Shown one piece after another: positions 7,869-15,867 of a DNA stretch of 32,956 bases. The translations under genes and the position numbers were made by a program. The notes under the pieces are model-generated. The model did no database searches. It was not told where the DNA came from and worked only from the letters and a program-made list of their open reading frames with translations. This DNA is from an uncultured Muriicola sp. (lineage in GTDB: Bacteria; Bacteroidota; Bacteroidia; Flavobacteriales; Flavobacteriaceae). Numbering within the stretch: the first letter of the stretch is position 1; each line of letters begins with the position of its first letter. Location: contig CALZFZ010000043.1 in the NCBI GenBank assembly GCA_945786965.1, forward strand, positions 1 through 32,956, read 5' to 3'.

Positions 7869-9164
7869 ATGCTATTGATTTATACCCATAAAATAACCCC
7901 GCGTTTCATGTATACCATGAAACAAATATTCACAAGAATATTGAATATTGACATACGCTATACCACCAAAGTAGAAGATTTTATTAAGCACAGCGGCCCA
8001 AAAATAACGTATGCAAAACAACCACTGCAGAACGAATTTTTTATTAGAAGTAATAAGTTATTATTCGATCAGGGCATAAGTGATCTCCAAATTACGATAG
8101 GTGAATGGGACGAAATACCCTGTTTCTTTCCAACAGGAGAACGCAGTGTTATCCCTTTTGATATCTTTGCGGCAAGTTTTTATATGCTTTCCAGATATGA
8201 GGAATACATACCCCATGTAAAGGATATGTATGGCCGATTTCCATACAAGGAGAGTCTGTCTTATAAGCATAATTTTCTTCATTTACCGGTCGTTGATCTG
8301 TGGGCCCGTAAATTCCTAACCATTCTTAAAGATCGATTTCCAAATATTGAATATAAAACTAAGACAGTGCGATTCACATCTCTAATCGATGTTACAACTT
8401 CGCATAGTTTTGCGCTGAGGGGTTTTTTTAGGGGCACTATGGGCTTATTTCTGGATTTGGGTAGATTTCATTTCAAACGAGTGGGTCAACGTTTTATGGT
8501 AGCCCTAAAATTGCGACAGGATCCCTATGATAATTTTTCAATCCTGATCGATATACATAAAAAGTATAAGCTTTCGAGTGTGTTTTTCTTCCAGTTTGCG
8601 CAATATTCCAGATACGACAAAAATATATCAACAGAAAATAACAGATTTAGACATTTAATTAAATCGGTTGCAGATTATAGTACGGTTACTCTCGCTGCCT
8701 CCTATAGTTCAATCACGAATATCGATCTTTTAAAACAGGAAAAGAAAAATCTATCTGGCGTTATTAACAAACCCGTAAATTATTGCCGGCTTCGTTACAA
8801 TCGAGTAGATGTTCCGGAGACCTACCGCAATTTGGTGGCTGCAGAATTTACGGACGATCATACAATGGGATATACCCATGAAATGGGCTTTAAAGCAGGG
8901 ACCTGCACCTCATTCTATTTTTATGACATACCACTGGAGGTACAGCAACCCATAAAAGTACATCCCTTCGCCTTTCATGACTATTCCTTGCTGAAATACA
9001 ACTCTGAAGATGAGGTATTAAAAGAAATTAATGTTTTATACGAACAAGTTAAAAAGGTGAACGGACACTTTATGATCGTCTTTTCAAATGAACTGCTTGG
9101 GACAAAACAAAAGATAAACTGGTTAAAATTATACACTAAAATCGTAGAGCGCTATCATGTATAG
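7869..9164 (+). CDS. Polysaccharide deacetylase-like protein, probably catalytically inactive
   Basis: A 431-residue protein whose full length resembles the flavobacterial polysaccharide deacetylase family with a long N-terminal domain (about 1-165), followed by a NodB-like barrel. The start MLLIYTHKITPRF is conserved in the family as I remember it. In related proteins the metal site has an Asp-x-Asp after the first strand, a His-Pro-Ser-Tyr motif and a late Trp-His-Asn-Glu. Here those positions read LIDVTT (172-177; one Asp kept, the second is Thr), LAASYSS (275-281; His is Ala276) and FSNE (405-408; His is Ser406). TDDHTMGY (328-335) is retained. I infer a non-catalytic paralogue with kept fold. 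The gene is 2 bases after radC and overlaps the HAD gene by 8 bases, so all three are probably one transcript. Confidence 0.75.
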   Translation: MLLIYTHKITPRFMYTMKQIFTRILNIDIRYTTKVEDFIKHSGPKITYAKQPLQNEFFIRSNKLLFDQGISDLQITIGEWDEIPCFFPTGERSVIPFDIFAASFYMLSRYEEYIPHVKDMYGRFPYKESLSYKHNFLHLPVVDLWARKFLTILKDRFPNIEYKTKTVRFTSLIDVTTSHSFALRGFFRGTMGLFLDLGRFHFKRVGQRFMVALKLRQDPYDNFSILIDIHKKYKLSSVFFFQFAQYSRYDKNISTENNRFRHLIKSVADYSTVTLAASYSSITNIDLLKQEKKNLSGVINKPVNYCRLRYNRVDVPETYRNLVAAEFTDDHTMGYTHEMGFKAGTCTSFYFYDIPLEVQQPIKVHPFAFHDYSLLKYNSEDEVLKEINVLYEQVKKVNGHFMIVFSNELLGTKQKINWLKLYTKIVERYHV

Positions 9165-9846
9165 GGAGATTGTTACTGACGTTTTTTTCGATTTGGATCA
9201 TACCCTTTGGGATTTTGAAAAAAATTCGGCCCTGACTTTTGAGAAAATATTTGTACAACACGGTGTGCAGGTAGATCTTCCCGACTTTCTGGATCGGTAT
9301 ATACCCATTAACCTTGAATTTTGGAAATTGTACAGGGAAGAAAAAATTGCGAAGGAAGATCTGCGCTATCAGCGCTTACGGACCGTATTCGATGCACTGG
9401 GTTATAGAATAAAGGATGATTTGATTCATTTGCTGGCCGATTCCTATATTGAGTATTTGTCTTCTTTCAATCATTTGCTACCGTATTCCGTAGAGATTCT
9501 GGAATACTTAAAACCGCATTACAAGATCCATATCATCACAAACGGATTTCAGGAGATCCAGGAGAAAAAATTGCGGAATGCCCGTATTAAAGAGTATTTC
9601 AGTCAGGTTATCAATTCGGAAATGGCAGGGGTTAAAAAACCGAACCCTCTTATTTTTAAACTTGCTTTGGAACGTGCCAGGGTAACTGCAAACAATGCCA
9701 TTATGGTAGGGGATAGTATTGAAGCGGATATATTGGGGGCACGGGCCGTAGGCTTTCATACAATTCACTACAATGTTCATAAAGATCCTGAGCATAAACA
9801 TGGCGAAATCATTCATCATCTAAGTGAAATAAAAAGCTATTTATAA
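9157..9846 (+). CDS. YjjG-family HAD hydrolase (noncanonical pyrimidine nucleotidase)
   Basis: A 229-residue HAD-superfamily phosphatase. Motif I is DLDHT at 12-16 region (nucleophile Asp12, acid Asp14), motif II IITNG at 127-131, motif III lysine in VKKPNP at 160-165, and motif IV GDSIEADILGA at 186-196. The order and length match YjjG, which removes phosphate from modified or noncanonical pyrimidine nucleoside monophosphates in the cytoplasm; family assignment rests on the motif I-FWxxY region and general layout. The start overlaps the preceding stop by 8 bases, implying translational coupling. A 78-base gap separates it from the lipoprotein gene. Related HAD phosphatases with other substrates cannot be excluded. 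Confidence 0.85.
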   Translation: MYREIVTDVFFDLDHTLWDFEKNSALTFEKIFVQHGVQVDLPDFLDRYIPINLEFWKLYREEKIAKEDLRYQRLRTVFDALGYRIKDDLIHLLADSYIEYLSSFNHLLPYSVEILEYLKPHYKIHIITNGFQEIQEKKLRNARIKEYFSQVINSEMAGVKKPNPLIFKLALERARVTANNAIMVGDSIEADILGARAVGFHTIHYNVHKDPEHKHGEIIHHLSEIKSYL

Positions 9847-9924
9847 AGTTATATAAGGTAAACACTAAAGTAAGCTACCCTCAAGGTCTTATTTAATGAC
9901 CATATAGGGCTTAAGATATCTGAA

Positions 9925-10467
9925 ATGAAGAAGATATATGCTTTAAGTATTGCCTTGTTCATGGGACTCTGTTCCTGTGTGGAAGAACAGAATTTTGATC
10001 AGTTCGATGATCTGAATATTACTCCTACCCTCGAAGCTAGTATTTTGTATGTTGAAAGCCCGGAAGAGGTGATCAATGACGCACCGGGGGCCGTCTGGTA
10101 TATACAAACCTTTAACTTTGATGCTTTTAGTGAGGCCTTCTTTGCCGATAATGTACTGGATGGTGTTATTACCTATGAACTTGAGAATACTACCAGTAAG
10201 GAGTTAGGGATCATTTTTGAGTTTTTGGATGATTCGGGCACAGTGCTCGACACTGAAAATTTTAGAATTGATCCGGCACCAACAGCCGTCTTGAGACGGG
10301 AAATTGCCTATGGAAACGCTACCGGGCGAAGTTTGGACATTATACGCAATACATCGGCCATTCGTGTCAGCGCGAGTAACTTTGGAGATAATACCAGTGT
10401 TTCCAGCCTTCCGGATCCTATGATAATTTTTAGGTCCAGCGGTAAATTCAGGCTGCGACTAAAATGA
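9925..10467 (+). CDS. Conserved flavobacterial lipoprotein, function unknown
   Basis: A 180-residue predicted lipoprotein. The signal is MKKIYALSIALFMGLCSC, with the lipid-bearing Cys18 followed by Val-Glu-Glu; acidic residues just after the Cys resemble the surface-export signal of Bacteroidota lipoproteins. The mature part is acidic and predicted mostly beta, with WYIQTFNFDAFSE near 57-69 and a C-terminal MIIFRSSGKFRLRLK. I recognise no named domain. Its stop overlaps the ATG of the DUF5723 gene (ATGA at 10464-10467), so the two are almost certainly translated together and may form one envelope complex. Confidence 0.75.
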   Translation: MKKIYALSIALFMGLCSCVEEQNFDQFDDLNITPTLEASILYVESPEEVINDAPGAVWYIQTFNFDAFSEAFFADNVLDGVITYELENTTSKELGIIFEFLDDSGTVLDTENFRIDPAPTAVLRREIAYGNATGRSLDIIRNTSAIRVSASNFGDNTSVSSLPDPMIIFRSSGKFRLRLK

Positions 10468-11906
10468 ATAGGTTCAAATTATTTCAAATAGCCATTCTTT
10501 TTGGATGCAGTGCTCTATTTGCCCAAAATAAAGAACTGCTATACGATTATACCGAAATTCCCCAGGCCCTCCTGTTAAATCCCGGAATGCAGACTTCGTT
10601 TTCCTGGTACGCCGGCATCCCTTTAACCTCTGGTATTTACGGACAAGGAGCAACAAGCGGTATTACGGTCCATTCCATATTTGCCAATGACGGACTCGAC
10701 ATTAATGATAAAGTAAGGAACCGGGCACTTGATGGGATGAATCAGCGCGATGAATTTGGGACAACCATTCAACTCGACCTCTTTAATGGGGGTTACCGAA
10801 GCAATAAAAATCCTCAAATATTTTATTCGTTTGGAGTCTATTTCGAATCGAATACCATTTTATATTGGCCACAGGACCTCGCGTATTTGGCGTTTGATGG
10901 AAATGCAGACCAGCTGGGGAGAAAATTTGATCTGGGGCATTTAAAAACGAAAGGGGAAGGACTTACGGTATTTCATTTTGGGATCAACAAAGAAATAGAC
11001 CGAAATCTAACCCTGGGGGTACGAGGTAAGATATATTCCGGAATTTATGATTTTAACTCATCCAAAAACGATGGCTATTTTGTAACTACGGAAGGGGAAA
11101 ATAATCTATTGGCAAATACCATGGTGGCCGACCTTGAATTGAGGACCTCAGGCCTTGAAGAAATAAGGCGCGTATTGGATGATGAATCCAATGGTTCTGT
11201 ATCCAATATAATAACGAAAAGGGCCTTGTTGGGAGGTGATCTGGGTTTAGGTGTAGACCTTGGGTTTAGTTACCATTTAAACGACCGAACCATAGTTACC
11301 GGAAGCATTTTAGATCTGGGCTTTATATACCATACCGGAGATGTGTTGGGTTATACTTTGCAGGGAACAGCCACTACGGAGGGGGTTGAGGTTATTTTGC
11401 CTGATGCCTTCAGTGATCCTACCGCTGATTTTTGGCAAGATCTGGTTGATGAGATCGAAGCCTTGATCCCATTTGAAGAAAATACCAATAGCTACCTTAC
11501 TTTTAGACCAACGCAGCTGTATGGTTCCATTCGCTATAATTTTGGGGAACCTGTAGATGGGGAAGTAGATTGTGATTGTGGGGTTGGTGAATCAAGTGCC
11601 GATAATCGCTTTCAGTACAGGAATGCAGTAGGAGGGCAGCTACATATGATCAATCGTCCCAGAGGGCCTCAAGCCGCCCTGACGGCCTTTTATTTAAGGA
11701 GGGTTGGAAATTTCCTTTCCCTGAAAACGACCTATACGGTCGACAAATTTTCTTTCTCTAATCTGGGAGTTGGGATCAATGTACAGGCCGGACCTGTTAA
11801 TTTTTATGCCCTGGCCAATAACATCCTGGGGTACAGCAACCTCGCCAACAGCCAGTATGCTTCTTTCCAAATAGGATTAAATATCTTATCTTGGGGAACC
11901 AATTGA
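10464..11906 (+). CDS. DUF5723 family outer-membrane protein
   Basis: A 480-residue protein with a Sec signal peptide (about 1-20, ending SALFA before QNK). The mature chain consists of alternating amphipathic strands of outer-membrane beta-barrel type, with recurrent aromatic-Gly motifs, and closes with FQIGLNILSWGTN. The early segment QALLLNPGMQTSFSWYAGIP near 34-53 is typical of DUF5723, a barrel family related to PorV/FadL-like proteins in Bacteroidota. A Cys-rich insertion VDCDCGVGES lies near 369-378, probably an extracellular loop. It is translationally coupled to the preceding lipoprotein and followed after 13 bases by another secreted protein gene. Cargo or substrate unknown. Confidence 0.78.
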   Translation: MNRFKLFQIAILFGCSALFAQNKELLYDYTEIPQALLLNPGMQTSFSWYAGIPLTSGIYGQGATSGITVHSIFANDGLDINDKVRNRALDGMNQRDEFGTTIQLDLFNGGYRSNKNPQIFYSFGVYFESNTILYWPQDLAYLAFDGNADQLGRKFDLGHLKTKGEGLTVFHFGINKEIDRNLTLGVRGKIYSGIYDFNSSKNDGYFVTTEGENNLLANTMVADLELRTSGLEEIRRVLDDESNGSVSNIITKRALLGGDLGLGVDLGFSYHLNDRTIVTGSILDLGFIYHTGDVLGYTLQGTATTEGVEVILPDAFSDPTADFWQDLVDEIEALIPFEENTNSYLTFRPTQLYGSIRYNFGEPVDGEVDCDCGVGESSADNRFQYRNAVGGQLHMINRPRGPQAALTAFYLRRVGNFLSLKTTYTVDKFSFSNLGVGINVQAGPVNFYALANNILGYSNLANSQYASFQIGLNILSWGTN

Positions 11907-11919
11907 GAGACCATTTTAT

Positions 11920-12807
11920 ATGAAATTCCTTATCGTATTCCTTACCATGTCATTGGGGTTACAAGCCTATTCGCAGTCACAACTAAATGAGTATAAGTAC
12001 ATCATTGTGCCTAAGAAGTTTGATGGCTTTAAAAATGAAAATCAGTACCAAACAAGTACTGCTATTAAATATTACTTTGTAGAACTGGGTTTAAATACTG
12101 TTTATGATGATGCCTTGCCTGGGGATCTTAATAGTGACCGTTGCCTGGGACTCTTAACGACCCTATTAGACAACTCATCAATGTTCGTAACAAAAATCAC
12201 TATAATTCTTCAAGACTGTAATGGCAAAGAGGTATACAGAACGCAACAGGGGCTAAGTAAAGAAAAGGATTACAATGCAGGCTATAGAGAAGCTATAACA
12301 AAGGCTTTTATGTCGCTTAATGGATTTAATTATGCCTATAAACCAAAAGTGCATAAAGAAGAACCGCTCACCATTAGTTTTAAGGATGATGTAAAGAACC
12401 TGGATCTTGAAGATAAAGGGGAGGAAGAACTAGTATTACCACAGCAGGACAAAGCAGACCTGGATACTCCCAAAGATATTTTGGAGGATAAAGAAATGGC
12501 AGAGCCCAAAAACGAAGCCCCCGAAGAACTAATTAAGGATGATTTACCTCCCGTAAAGCCGGAATTGGCCTTGAACCAGGATGAAAAGGACCAAGCACTT
12601 TATGCTCAAAAAACAGCTACTGGTTACCAATTGGTAGACACTACCCCAAGCATCCAATACTATTTAAAGGAAACCTCAATGAATGATGTATTTCTGACAG
12701 AAGGGGAGAACCATTCCGGATTGGTCTACAAAGTGGGCGATCAGTGGGTCTTTGAGTATTATGAAGGCTCCAGACGGGTTAAAAAGTCCCTGGAGATTAA
12801 GTTTTAG
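11920..12807 (+). CDS. Secreted protein of unknown function with acidic linker
   Basis: A 295-residue protein with a Sec signal (about 1-18, MKFLIVFLTMSLGLQAYSQ). Three parts can be seen. The first is an N-terminal domain (20-145) with the pattern YKYIIVPKKFDGFK and AIKYYFVELGL, common in flavobacterial secreted proteins. The second is a low-complexity Glu/Lys/Asp/Pro linker (about 150-225). The third is a C-terminal domain (230-295) containing TGYQLVDTTPSIQYYLKETS and ending [13 protein letters not shown]. No enzyme motif is present. It is the third gene of the lipoprotein-DUF5723 unit, and its stop codon overlaps the rarA stop on the other strand (12804-12807). A periplasmic or inner-face partner of the DUF5723 barrel is a guess from position only. 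Confidence 0.72.
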   Translation: MKFLIVFLTMSLGLQAYSQSQLNEYKYIIVPKKFDGFKNENQYQTSTAIKYYFVELGLNTVYDDALPGDLNSDRCLGLLTTLLDNSSMFVTKITIILQDCNGKEVYRTQQGLSKEKDYNAGYREAITKAFMSLNGFNYAYKPKVHKEEPLTISFKDDVKNLDLEDKGEEELVLPQQDKADLDTPKDILEDKEMAEPKNEAPEELIKDDLPPVKPELALNQDEKDQALYAQKTATGYQLVDTTPSIQYYLKETSMNDVFLTEGENHSGLVYKVGDQWVFEYYEGSRRVKKSLEIKF

Positions 12808-14081
12808 ATCTTGTATTTGTCTTTCCAGCGAGACTGAAGAAATTCTTTGAGCGTTTTTTCTCGGGTATTATCGCCCGGCTTATAAAATATAGTGCCGGAA
12901 ATTTCTTCAGGGAGAAATTGTTCTTCCACAAAATTATTCTTGAAATCGTGGGCATATTTATAATCGGTTCCATAGCCCAGATCTTTCATCAGTTTTGTGG
13001 GTGCATTTCGCAAGGCCAAAGGGACCGACAGGTCGCCTGTTTCTCTAACTGTTTCCTGAGCTTTTTTAATGGCCATATAACTGGCGTTGCTCTTTGGGCT
13101 TGTAGCCAGGTAAATGGTACACTGGCTTAAGAGGATACGGGCCTCCGGATACCCAATGGTCGTGACCGCCTGGAATGTGGCATTGGCCATGACCAAAGCG
13201 GTTGGATTGGCCAATCCTATGTCTTCCGAGGCCGCGATCAGTAATCTGCGGGCAATAAATTTTACATCCTCGCCGCCTTCTATCATTCTGGCAAGCCAAT
13301 ATACAGCCCCTTGGGGGTCACTTCCGCGGATGGCTTTTATAAAGGCAGAAATGATATCATAATGCTGTTCTCCGGTCTTGTCATAGAGCACCGTATTTTT
13401 TTGAACCTTGTTCATTACCAGGCTATCGGTAATTATGACCTTATCCGAATCTTCAGAGGCAACTACCAATTCAAAGATGTTCAATAATTTTCTGGCATCA
13501 CCTCCGGAAAGTCTTAGCAGAGCTTCGGTTTCTTTAAGTTTGATGGTTTTGGCCTGAATAACAGCATCTTCTTTTATGGCTCTTTTTAGTAGGGTCTCAA
13601 GATCCTCTTTTCCAAATGGATTAAGGATATAGACCTGGCACCTGCTAAGTAATGCAGGGATCACTTCAAAACTGGGGTTTTCGGTAGTGGCTCCTATTAA
13701 GGTGATCCATCCCTTCTCAACGGCTCCTAGTAGTGAATCTTGTTGCGATTTACTGAAACGATGGATCTCATCGATGAACAGAATGGGATTTTTGGTACTA
13801 AAGAGGTTGCCACGCTCTTTTGCTTTTTCGATCACTTCACGTATATCCTTAACGCCACTGTTAATAGCACTTAAGGCGTAAAATGGGCGTTTACTTTCGT
13901 TTGCAATAATGTTGGCCAGAGTGGTTTTGCCTGTCCCCGGGGGACCCCATAGAATCAAAGAAGGGATCATTCCTTTTAATATCTGATTTGTAAGTGAACC
14001 CTGTTCTCCTACCAGGTGATGTTGGCTTATATAGGCATCCAGCGTTCTAGGACGCATTCGCTCTGCAAGAGGTGCATTCAT
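12804..14081 (-). CDS. rarA: RarA/MgsA replication-associated recombination AAA+ ATPase
   Basis: A 425-residue clamp-loader-like AAA+ protein that acts at stalled replication forks. Motifs in order are Walker [10 protein letters not shown] at 46-54, Walker [11 protein letters not shown] at 100-109, sensor 1 ATTENP at 131-136 and an arginine finger in LLSRCQV at 145-151. The C-terminal tetramerisation region follows, with the family signature [18 protein letters not shown] near 256-273. Length is normal. The start is supported by the conserved [13 protein letters not shown] opening. It converges with the preceding secreted-protein gene, sharing bases of the stop codons, and diverges from the rhomboid gene across 93 bases. 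The assignment is secure. Confidence 0.96.
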   Translation of the reverse strand: MNAPLAERMRPRTLDAYISQHHLVGEQGSLTNQILKGMIPSLILWGPPGTGKTTLANIIANESKRPFYALSAINSGVKDIREVIEKAKERGNLFSTKNPILFIDEIHRFSKSQQDSLLGAVEKGWITLIGATTENPSFEVIPALLSRCQVYILNPFGKEDLETLLKRAIKEDAVIQAKTIKLKETEALLRLSGGDARKLLNIFELVVASEDSDKVIITDSLVMNKVQKNTVLYDKTGEQHYDIISAFIKAIRGSDPQGAVYWLARMIEGGEDVKFIARRLLIAASEDIGLANPTALVMANATFQAVTTIGYPEARILLSQCTIYLATSPKSNASYMAIKKAQETVRETGDLSVPLALRNAPTKLMKDLGYGTDYKYAHDFKNNFVEEQFLPEEISGTIFYKPGDNTREKTLKEFLQSRWKDKYKI

Positions 14082-14127
14082 AATGATAAAAATAAACTAT
14101 TTATACGGATGACAATGTTTCAGGTTT

Positions 14128-14135
14128 TAGGTTTG
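14128..14135 (+). promoter_or_regulatory. -7 promoter element for the rhomboid gene
   Basis: TAGGTTTG matches TAnnTTTG exactly, 39 bases before the rhomboid start. No clear TTG lies 17-20 bases upstream, so this is a half-match. Confidence 0.35.
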
Positions 14136-14174
14136 TGGCTGGAAAATTGTAGAAATAATATGTAAATTCAATGT

Positions 14175-14921
14175 ATGTCTGAAGAGAACTACTTTAAATT
14201 CTCTAACCGCGTATTACTGGTCCCCATGATAGCGGTATTGTTGATATGGATCGTATTTTGGGTCGAAATTAAGTTTCAGATTAATCTAAATGATTACGGT
14301 ATTTATCCGAGGAGGTTTTCCGGCCTTCGGGGAATTTTATTCGGTCCTTTTTTACATGGGTCAATAGAGCACTTATATAATAATACCATCCCACTGGCGA
14401 TCTTAACCGGGTCATTGGTATATTTCTACCGAGGTATTTCCTTTAAAGTGTTGTTTTGGGGGCTGCTTCTTTCCGGGATGATTGCCTGGCTTATTGGCAG
14501 GCCTTCATATCACATTGGTGCTAGTGGAATAATTTACCTCCTGGCCAGTTTTATTTTTTTTAAAGGGATCTTTACCAAGCATTATCGATTGGTTGCCGTA
14601 TCGCTTGTCGTTGCATTTATCTATGGAAGCATGCTGTGGTACATTTTTCCTATTAAGGACGGGATCTCCTGGGAAGGTCATTTGGGGGGATTTGTTATTG
14701 GTTTGCTTATGGCCGTTTTTGTAAAAGCAAAAGTTCCTGCGGTAAAAAAGTTTGCATGGGAAAAGGATGATTATAACGAGGAGGAAGACGAGTTTCTTCA
14801 GCATTTTGATGAAGACGGAAATTTCATCGAAAACAAACCACCTGTTGTTTCACCGAAGGACAAATCGATCCAAATAACCTATCATTACAAGAAGGAGTCA
14901 AATAAAAAGGACCCGGAGTAA
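14175..14921 (+). CDS. Rhomboid family intramembrane serine protease
   Basis: A 248-residue polytopic membrane protein with about six transmembrane helices between residues 12 and 185. The rhomboid active site is intact: nucleophile Ser117 in GASG (115-118) and general base His169 in EGHLGG (167-172), together with the HGSIEHLYNN segment at 61-70 that supplies the conserved His and Asn of the oxyanion region. It cleaves membrane-anchored substrates within the bilayer. After the last helix there is a 60-residue acidic cytoplasmic tail (about 188-248) with DDYNEEEDEFLQHFDEDG, longer than a minimal rhomboid. It converges with rlmB; the stops are separated by 5 bases. Confidence 0.92.
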   Translation: MSEENYFKFSNRVLLVPMIAVLLIWIVFWVEIKFQINLNDYGIYPRRFSGLRGILFGPFLHGSIEHLYNNTIPLAILTGSLVYFYRGISFKVLFWGLLLSGMIAWLIGRPSYHIGASGIIYLLASFIFFKGIFTKHYRLVAVSLVVAFIYGSMLWYIFPIKDGISWEGHLGGFVIGLLMAVFVKAKVPAVKKFAWEKDDYNEEEDEFLQHFDEDGNFIENKPPVVSPKDKSIQITYHYKKESNKKDPE

Positions 14922-14926
14922 TCTAG

Positions 14927-15664
14927 TTATACCCTTCGCTGCCTAACCACCTCATATAAAAATACGCCACAGGCCACGGAAACATTTAAAGATTCTATTT
15001 CTCCCAATAATGGAAGCTTTGCTGTATAATCAGCAGCCTTAAGGATGGAAGGTGAGATACCGGCATCCTCGGAACCCATTACAACGGCTACGGCATGGTT
15101 TAAGGGAACATCGTAAAGTACGGTAGTGGTCTTTTCGGTGGCTGCAACGATACGTACTCCGGATGCCTGTAAGTAAAAAATGGCATCTTTAATATGGTCT
15201 ACCTTGGCAATAGGGACCTTAAATGCCGCCCCGGCAGATGTTTTAATGGTATCGGCCGTTACGGGTGCAGCTCCTTTTTTCTGAATAATAATACCATCTA
15301 CTCCGGTGCATTCGGCTGTTCTGATAATGGCACCAAAATTCCGAACATCTGAAAGTTGGTCCAGGAGAAGAAACAGCGGTTCCTTCTTGGTTGCCATCAC
15401 TTTTTCTACAAGTTCTTCAAAATTGTGAAATTGAATAGGTGAAATGGTAGCCACTACCCCTTGATGGTTATTTTGCGAAAGACGATTTATTTTTTCTAAA
15501 GGCACATAGGAGGCGTGGATCCCTTTTTTTCGTATCAAACTTTCCAATTCTTTGGACAAGTCGCCATGCAGTCCTTTTTGAATAAACACTTTATCAATAG
15601 CTTCATTGGAGTTAATGGCTTCAATCACTGCGCGTATTCCGTAAATCTGCGTTGTCTCTTGCAT
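14927..15664 (-). CDS. rlmB: RlmB-type 23S rRNA 2'-O-methyltransferase (SpoU/TrmH family)
   Basis: A 245-residue SPOUT methyltransferase, predicted to methylate the 2'-OH of G2251 (E. coli numbering) in 23S rRNA. There is an N-terminal substrate-binding domain (1-75, including NNHQGVVA at 65-72) and a C-terminal trefoil-knot domain. The knot carries motif 1 NFGAIIRTAE (109-118), motif 2 GSEDAGI (197-203) and motif 3 SLNVSVACGVFLYE (225-238). The NxxGVxA motif before the knot favours RlmB or the related TrmH-type enzymes over TrmL. A -7 box ends only 4 bases upstream of the ATG, so the mRNA may be leaderless. It converges with the rhomboid gene. Confidence 0.92.
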   Translation of the reverse strand: MQETTQIYGIRAVIEAINSNEAIDKVFIQKGLHGDLSKELESLIRKKGIHASYVPLEKINRLSQNNHQGVVATISPIQFHNFEELVEKVMATKKEPLFLLLDQLSDVRNFGAIIRTAECTGVDGIIIQKKGAAPVTADTIKTSAGAAFKVPIAKVDHIKDAIFYLQASGVRIVAATEKTTTVLYDVPLNHAVAVVMGSEDAGISPSILKAADYTAKLPLLGEIESLNVSVACGVFLYEVVRQRRV

Positions 15665-15668
15665 GGAT

Positions 15669-15676
15669 CAAAGGTA
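15669..15676 (-). promoter_or_regulatory. -7 promoter element abutting the rlmB start codon
   Basis: TACCTTTG on the minus strand is an exact TAnnTTTG match, 4 bases before the ATG at 15664. If used, transcription would begin at or next to the A of the start codon. No good -33 TTG is seen at 17-20 bases. Confidence 0.3.
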
Positions 15677-15867
15677 ATCAACATTTTGTTCCCTAAACCA
15701 CATTCGTGTTCATCAAAAGGTTAAAGAATAATAATTGCGGTCAACATTGGAATTACTGTGCTTGCACGCATTAGACTTGGAAATTAAGTCAATTGTGTTT
15801 ATAAAAAGAACTTGTGGTTAAGATAATTATCCTTAAATTAAAATTTTTAGTCACTATATTATATCCA

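Noticed and set aside
9886-9902. GGTC / GACC hairpin between the HAD gene and the lipoprotein gene
   Set aside because: A four-pair stem with no T-run; too weak to call a terminator.
13687-13881. Short open frames opposite rarA, obg, fusA and susC
   Set aside because: They lie antisense inside well-supported genes, have no family resemblance and no start signals.
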